Source: Syntrophales bacterium (lineage in GTDB: Bacteria > Desulfobacterota > Syntrophia > Syntrophales > UBA2210). Taken from it: DNA of 64,000 bases. Location: contig JALOBE010000002.1 of the NCBI GenBank assembly GCA_023228425.1, positions 1-64,000 on the forward strand, written 5' to 3'. The first letter of the stretch is position 1, and the number at the start of each line of letters is the position of its first letter. The translations under genes were made by a program, and so were the position numbers. Positions 41,547-49,262 of this stretch are shown here, piece by piece. The notes beneath the pieces are model-generated. The model had not been told where the DNA came from. It did no database searches and saw only the letters and a program-made list of their open reading frames with translations.

Positions 41547-42215
41547 TCATGCACCCCACCTGATCACTTCTTTTTCGGACGCCCTGGAACGTTCGAAGCT
41601 GTTGATCGGGGCGGCCATATCGGGATAACCGACGGCCAACCCCATCACGAGCGCCTCGCCCTCGGGAATGTCAATGTGCCGCCGTACGACATCGGGATAA
41701 TTTACGGCCACCGCCAGCGGGCAGGTTCCCAGGCCCTTTTCCCAGGACAGAAGACAGATGGTCTGCACGAAAGATCCCAGATCGAACATGGCGTACTCCG
41801 GTGGAGTTATAGCCCTGTCCACGGAAAAAAGCAGCAGCATCGGCGCTCCGAAGAGACCGTGCATGCGGGCCTGATGTTCGTGCCTGGCCTGCTTGTCACC
41901 CCGGGCGATGGACAAGGCTTCAAAGACCCGGCGCCCAACCTCTCCGTACCGGGCTTTGTTGATTTCGGGCCACTCACGAGGCATCGGCATGTCGGGGTTC
42001 GGAACCACCCCGTCAAGGTACTGCCGCCGGTTGTTTTCCCTGAAGGCCTCGAGACGGTCGCCGTCGGCGACGGTCACCTTCCAGCACTGCGTGTTCCCCC
42101 ATGAAGGGGCCCATCGGGCATGCCCGAGGATTGATTCGACAAGACTTCGTTCCGGCACTTTCACGGAAAAAGCGCGGATACTGCGCCTCTCCAGGACACC
42201 CTGTGATACATTCAT
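41547..42215 (-). CDS. Nitroreductase family protein
   Basis: A 222-residue FMN-dependent oxidoreductase. The N-terminal RRSIRAFSVKVPERSLVESIL and ARWAPSWGNTQCWKV (FMN/phosphate contacts) are typical, as are LSWEKGLGTCPLAVAVNYPD and a C-terminal VMGLAVGYPD. The substrate cannot be inferred; relatives reduce nitroaromatics, quinones or flavins. It is the last gene of the leftward set beginning at recG and lies 23 bases after the DnaJ-like gene. Confidence 0.9.
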   Translation of the reverse strand: MNVSQGVLERRSIRAFSVKVPERSLVESILGHARWAPSWGNTQCWKVTVADGDRLEAFRENNRRQYLDGVVPNPDMPMPREWPEINKARYGEVGRRVFEALSIARGDKQARHEHQARMHGLFGAPMLLLFSVDRAITPPEYAMFDLGSFVQTICLLSWEKGLGTCPLAVAVNYPDVVRRHIDIPEGEALVMGLAVGYPDMAAPINSFERSRASEKEVIRWGA

Positions 42216-42238
42216 GACATGCTCCCCTGCGTTTTTCT

Positions 42239-43165
42239 CTACAGTCCCTTTTCAGCCATGGACCTGATAAGTTTATCTTGTTCTTTATTCAATGATTTCG
42301 GAATGATAATGCTCAATCTGAGATAGGCGTCTCCCCTGCCCGCCCCCCTGAATCGGGGCATCCCGTAGCCTTTCATCCGAATCTTTGTAAGCGGCCCTGA
42401 TCCGGCGGGTATCCTGACGCGTTTTGTCTCTCCGCCTATGGTGGGAATCTCGACCGTCGTACCGAGAACGGCCTCTGAGTACCTGATGCCGGCACTCACC
42501 GTCAAGTTGTCTCCCTCTCTGGCGAATACCTTATGGGGTACAACACGCACCGTTATCAAAACATCACCCGCGACACCGCCATGTTTGCCGGGATGGGCCT
42601 TTCCCGGAAGCCTCAGTTTCCGGCCCGTGGCAATACCCGGCGGAATCCTGACAAGAATTTTTTTCCCTCCCCCGGCCAGGGAAATCTTTTTTTCCGCGCC
42701 CCCGAATGCTTCTTCAAGGGTAACATCGAGGTTGTACTCAATATTTTTTCCCCGTTCAGGCTGGAGGCGAGGTCCCTGTTGATTCCAGGTACCGGAAAAA
42801 AGATCGGCAAAGGCAAAGGGATCGTCGCCCCGGGACATCCTCCTTTTCCCCTGAAAGCCCGTCCTCCTGGTTCCGAAGGCGAATTCACGAAAAATGGAAT
42901 TAAAATCGAAATCCCTGAAGATATCTTCCTGTGAGTAGCGGCGGCCGAAGTCTTGTGATCCGAAGATATCGTATTGTTTACGTTTTTCGGGATCACTCAA
43001 GACGGCGTAGGCTTCACTTATTTTTTTGAACTCCGCCTCTGCCTGAGGGTTTCCGGGGTTTCGGTCCGGGTGGTACTTGAGCGCCCGTCGCCGGTAGGCT
43101 TTTTTTATGTCCTCGGCTGTCGCTTTCTTGGTAAGGCCTAATATTTCGTAATAGTCCGTCGACAT
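42239..43165 (-). CDS. DnaJ-class co-chaperone (CbpA type)
   Basis: A 308-residue Hsp40. Residues 1-68 are the J domain with the HPD motif (RALKYHPDRNPGNPQAE) that stimulates DnaK. A glycine/phenylalanine-poor linker follows (FDFNSIFREFAFGTRRTGFQ). The two C-terminal beta-barrel domains (LDVTLEEAFGGAEKKISL... and KVFAREGDNLTVSAGIRYSEAVLGTTVEIPTI in parts) lack the DnaJ zinc finger, so it is a type B Hsp40 like CbpA. It lies 25 bases after iorB. Confidence 0.92.
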   Translation of the reverse strand: MSTDYYEILGLTKKATAEDIKKAYRRRALKYHPDRNPGNPQAEAEFKKISEAYAVLSDPEKRKQYDIFGSQDFGRRYSQEDIFRDFDFNSIFREFAFGTRRTGFQGKRRMSRGDDPFAFADLFSGTWNQQGPRLQPERGKNIEYNLDVTLEEAFGGAEKKISLAGGGKKILVRIPPGIATGRKLRLPGKAHPGKHGGVAGDVLITVRVVPHKVFAREGDNLTVSAGIRYSEAVLGTTVEIPTIGGETKRVRIPAGSGPLTKIRMKGYGMPRFRGAGRGDAYLRLSIIIPKSLNKEQDKLIRSMAEKGL

Positions 43166-43190
43166 GCGCCGGCTTGAATCTCCTGGTATT

Positions 43191-43772
43191 TCAATAAGTT
43201 CTTCCCATATTAAAGGCGGTCAGGTTCTTTTCGACCAGCCTCTCGGGAAAGGAAGCCCTCAGCACGTCTTTCCAGAGGTGCTCGTTGACATCGGTAAAAG
43301 ATGACAGGGCGCCCAGCATAACCGTGTTGGCCATTCTCCGGTCACCGGCCTGAAGAGCCATGTCCGTCGCCTTCAGGATCTTGACGGCGGAAAGGGTTTT
43401 CTTCAAGAGGGCCGGCACATCCGCGGGATAGGCTTCGTCGCCCAGGTTAACGGCGGGAGGGAAGAGTTCCTCATCGTTGACAATCGCCGAGCCCCCTTTT
43501 TTGAGGTAATCAAGATACCGAAGGGTTTCCATTGTTTCGAAGGAAACGAGAATATCCACGCCCCCCTTCCCTGCCAGGGGGGAATAGACCCTGCCGCCAT
43601 ACCGGACGTGGCTGCTGACACAGCCGCCCCGCTGGGCCATACCGTGAACCTCGCTCTTTTTGACGTCACGGCCGGCCCGCAGCATCACCCGGGAAAGCAA
43701 GTCGCTCGCCATGATGATTCCCTGGCCGCCCACGCCGACAAAAAGAACGGTAGTGACGCTGTTGTTATTCAT
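43191..43772 (-). CDS. iorB: Indolepyruvate oxidoreductase subunit beta
   Basis: A 193-residue gamma-type domain of 2-oxoacid:ferredoxin oxidoreductases. Contains VLFVGVGGQGIIMASDLLSR (residues 7-26), EVHGMAQRGGCVSSHVRYG and a C-terminal NTVMLGALSSF. With IorA it oxidises arylpyruvates from aromatic amino acids to aryl-acetyl-CoA, reducing ferredoxin. The ATG at 43772 has GGAGG about nine bases upstream and overlaps iorA by eight bases; the open frame extends to 43790 without a better site. Confidence 0.93.
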   Translation of the reverse strand: MNNNSVTTVLFVGVGGQGIIMASDLLSRVMLRAGRDVKKSEVHGMAQRGGCVSSHVRYGGRVYSPLAGKGGVDILVSFETMETLRYLDYLKKGGSAIVNDEELFPPAVNLGDEAYPADVPALLKKTLSAVKILKATDMALQAGDRRMANTVMLGALSSFTDVNEHLWKDVLRASFPERLVEKNLTAFNMGRTY

Positions 43773-45582
43773 CGCCGACACCCTCCACAATGGCCTTTGC
43801 CGCGCAGAGCTGCAGGCATACCCCGCATCCGTTGCAACTGACGGGATCGATCAGGGCAATGCCCTCCTGCTTTACGGTTTTCTTTTCAATTGTCACGTCA
43901 GGAATGTCTTTGAAACGCCTCCATGAGATCGAGGGGCATCCCAGGGCAAGGCAGGCCCTGCAGCCGGTGCAGCGGTGAATGTCAACCCTGAACGGTTTTC
44001 GTGCTTCAGCCCGTCTTGTGGCGAGCAGCGCGCAGGGTCCCCGGGACAGGACCAGCGATGGACCTTCCGAGGCGAGCGCCTCTTGAAGTACTTTTCTCGT
44101 GTTCCTGAGGTCGAAGGGGTTCAGCACCTTCACGTCGTCGATACCCAGGGCACGGGCAAGAACTTCATAATCGAGCTGCTTCGTAGGTTCCCCCTGCAGG
44201 GTACGCCCCGTACCGGGATGATCCTGCATCCCCGTCATGGCCGTGGTCCTGTTGTCGCAGATGACGATGACGGCATCACTCCGGTTATAGGCCATGTTCA
44301 GCAGCGAGGCTATGCCCGAGTGGACAAAGGTCGAGTCCCCGATGACACCGACGACCCTGCCCTTCTCGCCGAGAACCCGGCTCATACCGTGGGCCATGCC
44401 GATGCTTGCCCCCATGCATATGCAGGAATCGAGGCCCTCGAGGGGCTTGAGGAATGAAAGGGTGTAGCAGCCGATGTCACCGGTGACGAAGACCTTGAGC
44501 CGTCCGAGCACATAAAAGAGACCCCGATGAGGACAGCCCGGACACAGATTCGGCGGGCGGGCCGGCAGCTCGGGCAGGCCGGGGAACAACGGTTCCTCCT
44601 CTGTCTTACTCATGGATCGCTCAAGAAGTCCCGGGTCAAACTCGTTGTTGAAAGGAAATATCTGTTTTCCCGTCACGTCGATGCCCATGGCCTTGATCCG
44701 GTCCTCGATGAAGGGGTCCAGCTCTTCCACAACATAGAGTTTTTTTACCTTTGAGGCGAAATCCCTGATCATTTTTTCCGGAAGCGGGTAGACCATGCCG
44801 AGCTTCAAAAAGGAGTATTCCGGGAATGCTTCCTTCGCGTAATTATAGGTCATGCCGGCGGTTATGATGCCGGCTTCAGTGCTGTTCAGCTCCATTCTGT
44901 TCCCGTCGAATGATTCGGCGAAGACCTGAAGCTTCTTCAGGCGGTCTTCCACGACAATCCGCCTTTTCCGGGCCATAGCGGGGACCATGACATATTTCGC
45001 CGAGTTCTTGACGACATTTCTCCCGTCAACCCGCTTTCGGGGCTCCTCGAGGGTAACCACCGACTTGGAGTGTGACAGCCGCGTCGTGGACCTGAGGAAA
45101 ACCGGCGTGTCGAAATCCCGGCTCAGGGCGAAGGCCGTTTTGATGTATTGTCGGGCTTCTTCACTGTCCGCCGGTTCAAGCATGGGAACTTTCGCGAATG
45201 CGGCATAGTTCCTGCTGTCCTGTTCATTCTGCGAGCTGTGCATGGACGGATCGTCTGCAACGACCAGCACCAGCCCGCCGTTTGTTCCTGTGTAGCTTAC
45301 GGTGAAAAGAGGATCGGCGGCGACGTTGACTCCCACATGTTTCATGACGGCCATGGCGTCGGCTCCCGCGAAGGCGGCGCCGATCGCCACTTCGAGGGCG
45401 ACCTTTTCGTTGGGTGACCACTCGGCATAGACGCCGTCATACCGTGAGAATTCCTGCGTTATCTCGGTGCTTGGCGTGCCGGGATAGGCCGCGGCGAAGG
45501 TGACCCCCCATTCATAGGCACCCCGGGCAATGGCCTCGTTCCCCGAAAGTATCGTTTTATGCTCATTCATATTGTTGCCCAT
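43765..45582 (-). CDS. iorA: Indolepyruvate ferredoxin oxidoreductase subunit alpha
   Basis: A 605-residue TPP-dependent catalytic subunit. N-terminal pyrimidine-binding domain (GNEAIARGAYEWGVTFAAAYPG with PGTPSTEI), a middle pyrophosphate-binding region (GDIGCYTL and GDSTFVHSG, with the DNRTTAMTG TPP-loop) and a C-terminal pair of [4Fe-4S] motifs: CTGCRACLALGCP, whose last spacing is one longer as usual in IOR, and CNGCGVCLQLC. It makes reduced ferredoxin during amino-acid oxidation. The start is M1 at 45582 or M5 at 45570. Confidence 0.94.
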   Translation of the reverse strand: MGNNMNEHKTILSGNEAIARGAYEWGVTFAAAYPGTPSTEITQEFSRYDGVYAEWSPNEKVALEVAIGAAFAGADAMAVMKHVGVNVAADPLFTVSYTGTNGGLVLVVADDPSMHSSQNEQDSRNYAAFAKVPMLEPADSEEARQYIKTAFALSRDFDTPVFLRSTTRLSHSKSVVTLEEPRKRVDGRNVVKNSAKYVMVPAMARKRRIVVEDRLKKLQVFAESFDGNRMELNSTEAGIITAGMTYNYAKEAFPEYSFLKLGMVYPLPEKMIRDFASKVKKLYVVEELDPFIEDRIKAMGIDVTGKQIFPFNNEFDPGLLERSMSKTEEEPLFPGLPELPARPPNLCPGCPHRGLFYVLGRLKVFVTGDIGCYTLSFLKPLEGLDSCICMGASIGMAHGMSRVLGEKGRVVGVIGDSTFVHSGIASLLNMAYNRSDAVIVICDNRTTAMTGMQDHPGTGRTLQGEPTKQLDYEVLARALGIDDVKVLNPFDLRNTRKVLQEALASEGPSLVLSRGPCALLATRRAEARKPFRVDIHRCTGCRACLALGCPSISWRRFKDIPDVTIEKKTVKQEGIALIDPVSCNGCGVCLQLCAAKAIVEGVGDE

Positions 45583-45587
45583 CCACC

Positions 45588-46277
45588 CTATCTGATTTCC
45601 GCGATCCGGTTCCTGGCAAGACCGGCCAGGATCACATCCGAATCGACATCGATCACCTTTTCGTAGTATTGTAAGGCTTTCTCCCTGTCAGACATTTTTT
45701 CATACATTCGTGCCATGTTCGAATAATTGATGGCCTTGAAATGAATTCCCGATGAACCTTCATGGGCCTTCTGAAAGGACTCCAGGGCCCCCGGGTAGTC
45801 ACCCCGCGCCTCCATGGCATAACCGAGACCGTACCAGGAAAGCGGCCTCAGGACACTTCCCCGGGGAGCCTTCTCGAGATATCTCCCGTATGCGCTGATG
45901 GAATTGTCATAGGCTTCGAGGCTGTAATAGAGATTTCCCAGGTTGTAGCTGGCCGTCAGCGCCGCATTGCTCGCGGGGTATTCCCTGAGCAGTTTCTCGT
46001 ACCCTTCAACGGCTGCTTCCAACCGGCTCCTCTCCGACACCGTTTCCAGGAGCGATTCATAGGAACCATAAGCCTCGGCATAGAGATGGGCCGCCTTTGA
46101 TTCATAGCGACCCTGGTAGAAATACCATCCCAGGACGGCAATGACCAGAGCCAGTACTATCCCGGCAGAGAAACAGACCATTTTGAGGTTCTCCCCGGCC
46201 AGGTCGAAGACCCGCTGGGAAAAGCTCTGAAACTGGTCCGGCTGCTTGAGTTCTTTTTTTGTCAGCCTTCGTGCCAC
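45588..46277 (-). CDS. TPR-repeat membrane-anchored protein
   Basis: A 229-residue protein. A basic N-terminus (MARRLTKKELKQPD) precedes one transmembrane helix (about residues 34-53, MVCFSAGIVLALVIAVLGWY), then at least three TPR-like repeats (for example ASYNLGNLYYSLEAYDNSIS, SWYGLGYAMEARGDYPGAL and NYSNMARMYEKMSDREKALQ). The layout resembles YfgM/BamD-like periplasmic scaffolds. The partner is unknown. It overlaps the thioesterase gene by 16 bases. Confidence 0.85.
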   Translation of the reverse strand: MARRLTKKELKQPDQFQSFSQRVFDLAGENLKMVCFSAGIVLALVIAVLGWYFYQGRYESKAAHLYAEAYGSYESLLETVSERSRLEAAVEGYEKLLREYPASNAALTASYNLGNLYYSLEAYDNSISAYGRYLEKAPRGSVLRPLSWYGLGYAMEARGDYPGALESFQKAHEGSSGIHFKAINYSNMARMYEKMSDREKALQYYEKVIDVDSDVILAGLARNRIAEIR

Positions 46278-46696
46278 GCGTTTTCTCCTTCTCCGTGTTT
46301 TTCTTTGATTCTCGAGTGTATCACCTCGGGAATCCGTATGATCCTTCCCTTTTCATCGGTGCAGGCATGGAGTGTGGAACCGCGGACCAGGACCCGCTCC
46401 TTTCCCTCGTCGTATAGGCTGTAACTGAAGGAAATGCTGGCCCGTTTCAGTTTGTCGACGTGCGTTTTCAGGATAAGGAGATCGTCGTACCGGGCGGGCA
46501 GAAGATAATGACAGGACAGCTTTGATACGGGGAAATAACACTGAAGAGGCTCCATTTCGGACCAGCTGATTCCCAGGGACCGCATCAGTTCCGTTCTGCC
46601 CGTTTCGAACCACTTGATGTAGTTCGCGTGATAGACGATTCCCATGGCATCGGTGTCGGCGTAGATGACCCGTATGGGCAGTTCAAAGGGATGCAA
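46262..46696 (-). CDS. Acyl-CoA thioesterase, YbgC/FadM hot-dog family
   Basis: A 144-residue hot-dog-fold thioesterase that releases short or hydroxybenzoyl-type acyl groups from CoA or ACP. The catalytic motif YADTDAMGIVYHANYIKWFE (residues 10-29), with the active-site aspartate, is complete, and LKTHVDKLKRASISFSYSLY is also typical. It overlaps the TPR gene and the phosphomutase-like gene by 14 bases, so the group is tightly coupled. Confidence 0.92.
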   Translation of the reverse strand: MHPFELPIRVIYADTDAMGIVYHANYIKWFETGRTELMRSLGISWSEMEPLQCYFPVSKLSCHYLLPARYDDLLILKTHVDKLKRASISFSYSLYDEGKERVLVRGSTLHACTDEKGRIIRIPEVIHSRIKEKHGEGENAWHEG

Positions 46697-47927
46697 TAAA
46701 GGACCTCCAGTCGCCCAGGAAATGATCGATCAGACTGTGCCCCGGTGAAACAAGGATGTTCGACCGCAGTGCCTCCGTCTCTCCAAAGGAACCATGACGT
46801 GACAGGTTTTCTCCGGGAACTGACGACAGTACGGCAAAGGGGACCGGATCCGAGGTGTGTGTTTTTACGGAAACAGGCGTCGCGTGATCGCTGAGAACCA
46901 TGAGACGAAAATCCTTTCCGCTCGCCTCAAGCCCCTCGAGAACGCCGGCCACCACCTGTCTGTCGAAGTCTTCTATGGCCGCTATTTTCCCAGCCGTGTT
47001 TCCCTCGTGGCCCATTTCGTCGGGGGACTCCACATGGGCAAAAACAAAATTCCCTTTTTCAAGCCAGGCAAGCACAGCTTCGGCCTTGCCCCGGTAATTC
47101 GTGTCTATATAGCCCGTGGCTCCCTCTACCCTGATGGGTTCGAGACCGGCACAGACACCGATACCCTTCAGAAGATCCACCGCGGATATGATGGCGCCGG
47201 TGACAGCGTACCGTGAACTGAGCGGTGTCATGGGCGGCAGCCCGCCCTGCCCCCAGAGCCAGACAGAGGTGGCCGGCTTTTCTCCCCGGGATATCCGGTC
47301 TTTGTTCACCCTGTGATCGGCCAGAATGTCCCGGGAACGAGCCATCAGTTCCTCCAGTTCGCGGGCCCCGTCGCCAAGGGGCATATAATCCTTGATTTCC
47401 CTGCCGACGATATCATGGGGCGGGGTCGTTCCAAGGTTCCGGGGACCGTTCTTCCAGAGCATCAGGTGACGGTAGCCCACGCCGGGATGAAACGAACGTG
47501 ATGGTGATCCCAATTCGGTCTCGAGATCCTCGATAATGAGCCTCGCTTCCCCGGATGATATATGCCCGGCGGTAAAATCCTCCATGACCGGCCGTCCGGT
47601 GCCGTCGTTGGAGATGGTTACCAGGTTGCAACGGAAGGCAATCTCCCCGGGTCCCAGTTTCAACCCCATACTCATGGCCTCGAGGGCTCCCCGTCCCGCC
47701 CGGCAATGAAGAGGATCATAGCCCAGGATGCTCAGGTTGGCCACGTCGCTGCCGGGAGCCAGACCCGTCGGAATAGTGTCGATTCTGCCGATGGTTCCTT
47801 CCCGGGCGATTCTGTCCATTGCCGGTGTGCGCGCGGCCTCCAGAACGGTTCTGCCTCCCAACTCCTCCAGCGGGTAGTCGGCCATCCCGTCGCCCAGCAG
47901 TATAATGTAATTCATGCTATCGCTCAT
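46683..47927 (-). CDS. apgM: Cofactor-independent phosphoglycerate mutase-like / proposed homoserine kinase
   Basis: A 414-residue alkaline-phosphatase-superfamily protein of the ApgM type. It shows ILLGDGMADYPLEELGGRT (metal-binding Asp), TGLAPGSDVANLSILGYDP (catalytic serine), FVFAHVESPDEMGHEG and MVLSDHATPV motifs. Homologues next to hom are annotated in TIGRFAM as a proposed homoserine kinase, and here the gene overlaps hom and no ThrB is seen. Either activity is possible: mutase of glycolysis or phosphorylation of homoserine for threonine synthesis. The start is M1 (47927) or M5 (47915, just after the hom stop). Confidence 0.88.
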   Translation of the reverse strand: MSDSMNYIILLGDGMADYPLEELGGRTVLEAARTPAMDRIAREGTIGRIDTIPTGLAPGSDVANLSILGYDPLHCRAGRGALEAMSMGLKLGPGEIAFRCNLVTISNDGTGRPVMEDFTAGHISSGEARLIIEDLETELGSPSRSFHPGVGYRHLMLWKNGPRNLGTTPPHDIVGREIKDYMPLGDGARELEELMARSRDILADHRVNKDRISRGEKPATSVWLWGQGGLPPMTPLSSRYAVTGAIISAVDLLKGIGVCAGLEPIRVEGATGYIDTNYRGKAEAVLAWLEKGNFVFAHVESPDEMGHEGNTAGKIAAIEDFDRQVVAGVLEGLEASGKDFRLMVLSDHATPVSVKTHTSDPVPFAVLSSVPGENLSRHGSFGETEALRSNILVSPGHSLIDHFLGDWRSFIASL

Positions 47928-49230
47928 CTTCGATCCGTATCAGCACGGTATCGGCCAGCATCGTATCGAGGCGGTTGATTTCCGCCAGTGCCTCCCGCAC
48001 GTTTCTTTCCCTCGATTCGTGGGTGGTCATCACTACGGGAACGGCCCCGCTGTCCCTGCGCTCGGTCTGAATGACCGAGGCGATGCTGATGTCATGTTTG
48101 CCGAGGATCCCCGCGACGGCGGACAGAACTCCGGGCCGGTCGACGGCGGAAAACCTGAAGTAGTAGTTCGTTCGCACCTCATCCATGGGGAGAAGCCTGA
48201 TATCGGTCATCCGGTCTTTTTTAAAGGCCCTCAGGGGAACCCGGCAAAGGACCCCTTCCTGCATGTCACGGGCTATATCGATGAGGTCGCTCGCCACGGA
48301 ACTCGCCGTGGGCATCATGCCCGCCCCCTGGCCGTAGAGGACCAGGGGTCCCGAGGCATCGCCGACGATATGAAAGGCGTTGTAATTTCCGTTCACGCTG
48401 GAAAGTATACTGTCGAAGGGTATCATCGTCGGGTGTATGCGCGCTTCGATACTGTCCTCCCGTTCGATGGCGATGGCCAGGAGCTTGATCTTGTATCCCA
48501 GCTGCCGGGCGAATTCAACATCCTGCCGGCTGAGAGTCGATATACCTTCCCGGTATATGTCGTCAAGCCGCACCCGTTTCCCGTAAGAAAGGGCGAGAGT
48601 GACGGCCAGTTTGTGAGCCGTGTCGTGTCCCTCTATGTCGTAGGTGGGATCGGCTTCGGCGAACCCCAGGCTCTGCGCTTCCTTCAGGACCGACTCGAAG
48701 GGAAGATGCTCGTCGGTCATCCTGCTGAGAATATAGTTGCAGGTACCATTCATGATGCCGAAGATCGAGCGGATATTGTTACCCGCGAGGCTTTCCCGAA
48801 GAGTCTTGATGATGGGGATTCCTCCGCCCACACTGGCCTCGAAGCCGATATTGACCTTCCTGTTCTCGGCCTCTTCGAAAATGGAGTCACCTTCGGCGGC
48901 AAGCAACGCCTTGTTTGCCGTGACCACATGCTTTCCCTTCCGAATTGCGCCGAGAATGAACGTCCTGGCCCAGGTCAGCCCGCCCACCAGCTCAACAACG
49001 ATGTCGATATCGGGATCGTTCAGAATGTCCTCTGCGTTTTCGGTCAGGCGTATGCCCTCGGTGGAGATGTTTCGCGGCGTTACGATGTCGATATCGGCTA
49101 TCGTCTTGATGACGAGGTTGACTCCCAGGCGCCGATGGATAACCGACTCGTTCTGCTTCAGAAGCTGAACCACCCCTGTTCCTATAGTTCCAAAACCGAT
49201 CAATCCGACAGAAACGTCTTTTTTCGCCAC
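47917..49230 (-). CDS. hom: Homoserine dehydrogenase
   Basis: A 437-residue enzyme making homoserine from aspartate semialdehyde. The Rossmann motif GLIGFGTIGTGVVQLL (about residues 8-23), the catalytic region with VGGGIPIIKTLRESLAGN and LNGTCNYILSRM-type (here MNGTCNYILSRM), and a C-terminal ACT domain (SAVDRPGVLSAVAGILGKHD) for threonine feedback are present. The GTG at 49230 has AAAGG eight bases upstream; the open frame reaches 49266 with no ribosome site. Confidence 0.95.
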   Translation of the reverse strand: MAKKDVSVGLIGFGTIGTGVVQLLKQNESVIHRRLGVNLVIKTIADIDIVTPRNISTEGIRLTENAEDILNDPDIDIVVELVGGLTWARTFILGAIRKGKHVVTANKALLAAEGDSIFEEAENRKVNIGFEASVGGGIPIIKTLRESLAGNNIRSIFGIMNGTCNYILSRMTDEHLPFESVLKEAQSLGFAEADPTYDIEGHDTAHKLAVTLALSYGKRVRLDDIYREGISTLSRQDVEFARQLGYKIKLLAIAIEREDSIEARIHPTMIPFDSILSSVNGNYNAFHIVGDASGPLVLYGQGAGMMPTASSVASDLIDIARDMQEGVLCRVPLRAFKKDRMTDIRLLPMDEVRTNYYFRFSAVDRPGVLSAVAGILGKHDISIASVIQTERRDSGAVPVVMTTHESRERNVREALAEINRLDTMLADTVLIRIEDER

Positions 49231-49262
49231 AGTGCAAACCTTTCTCGTAGTGTAAGAACGAT

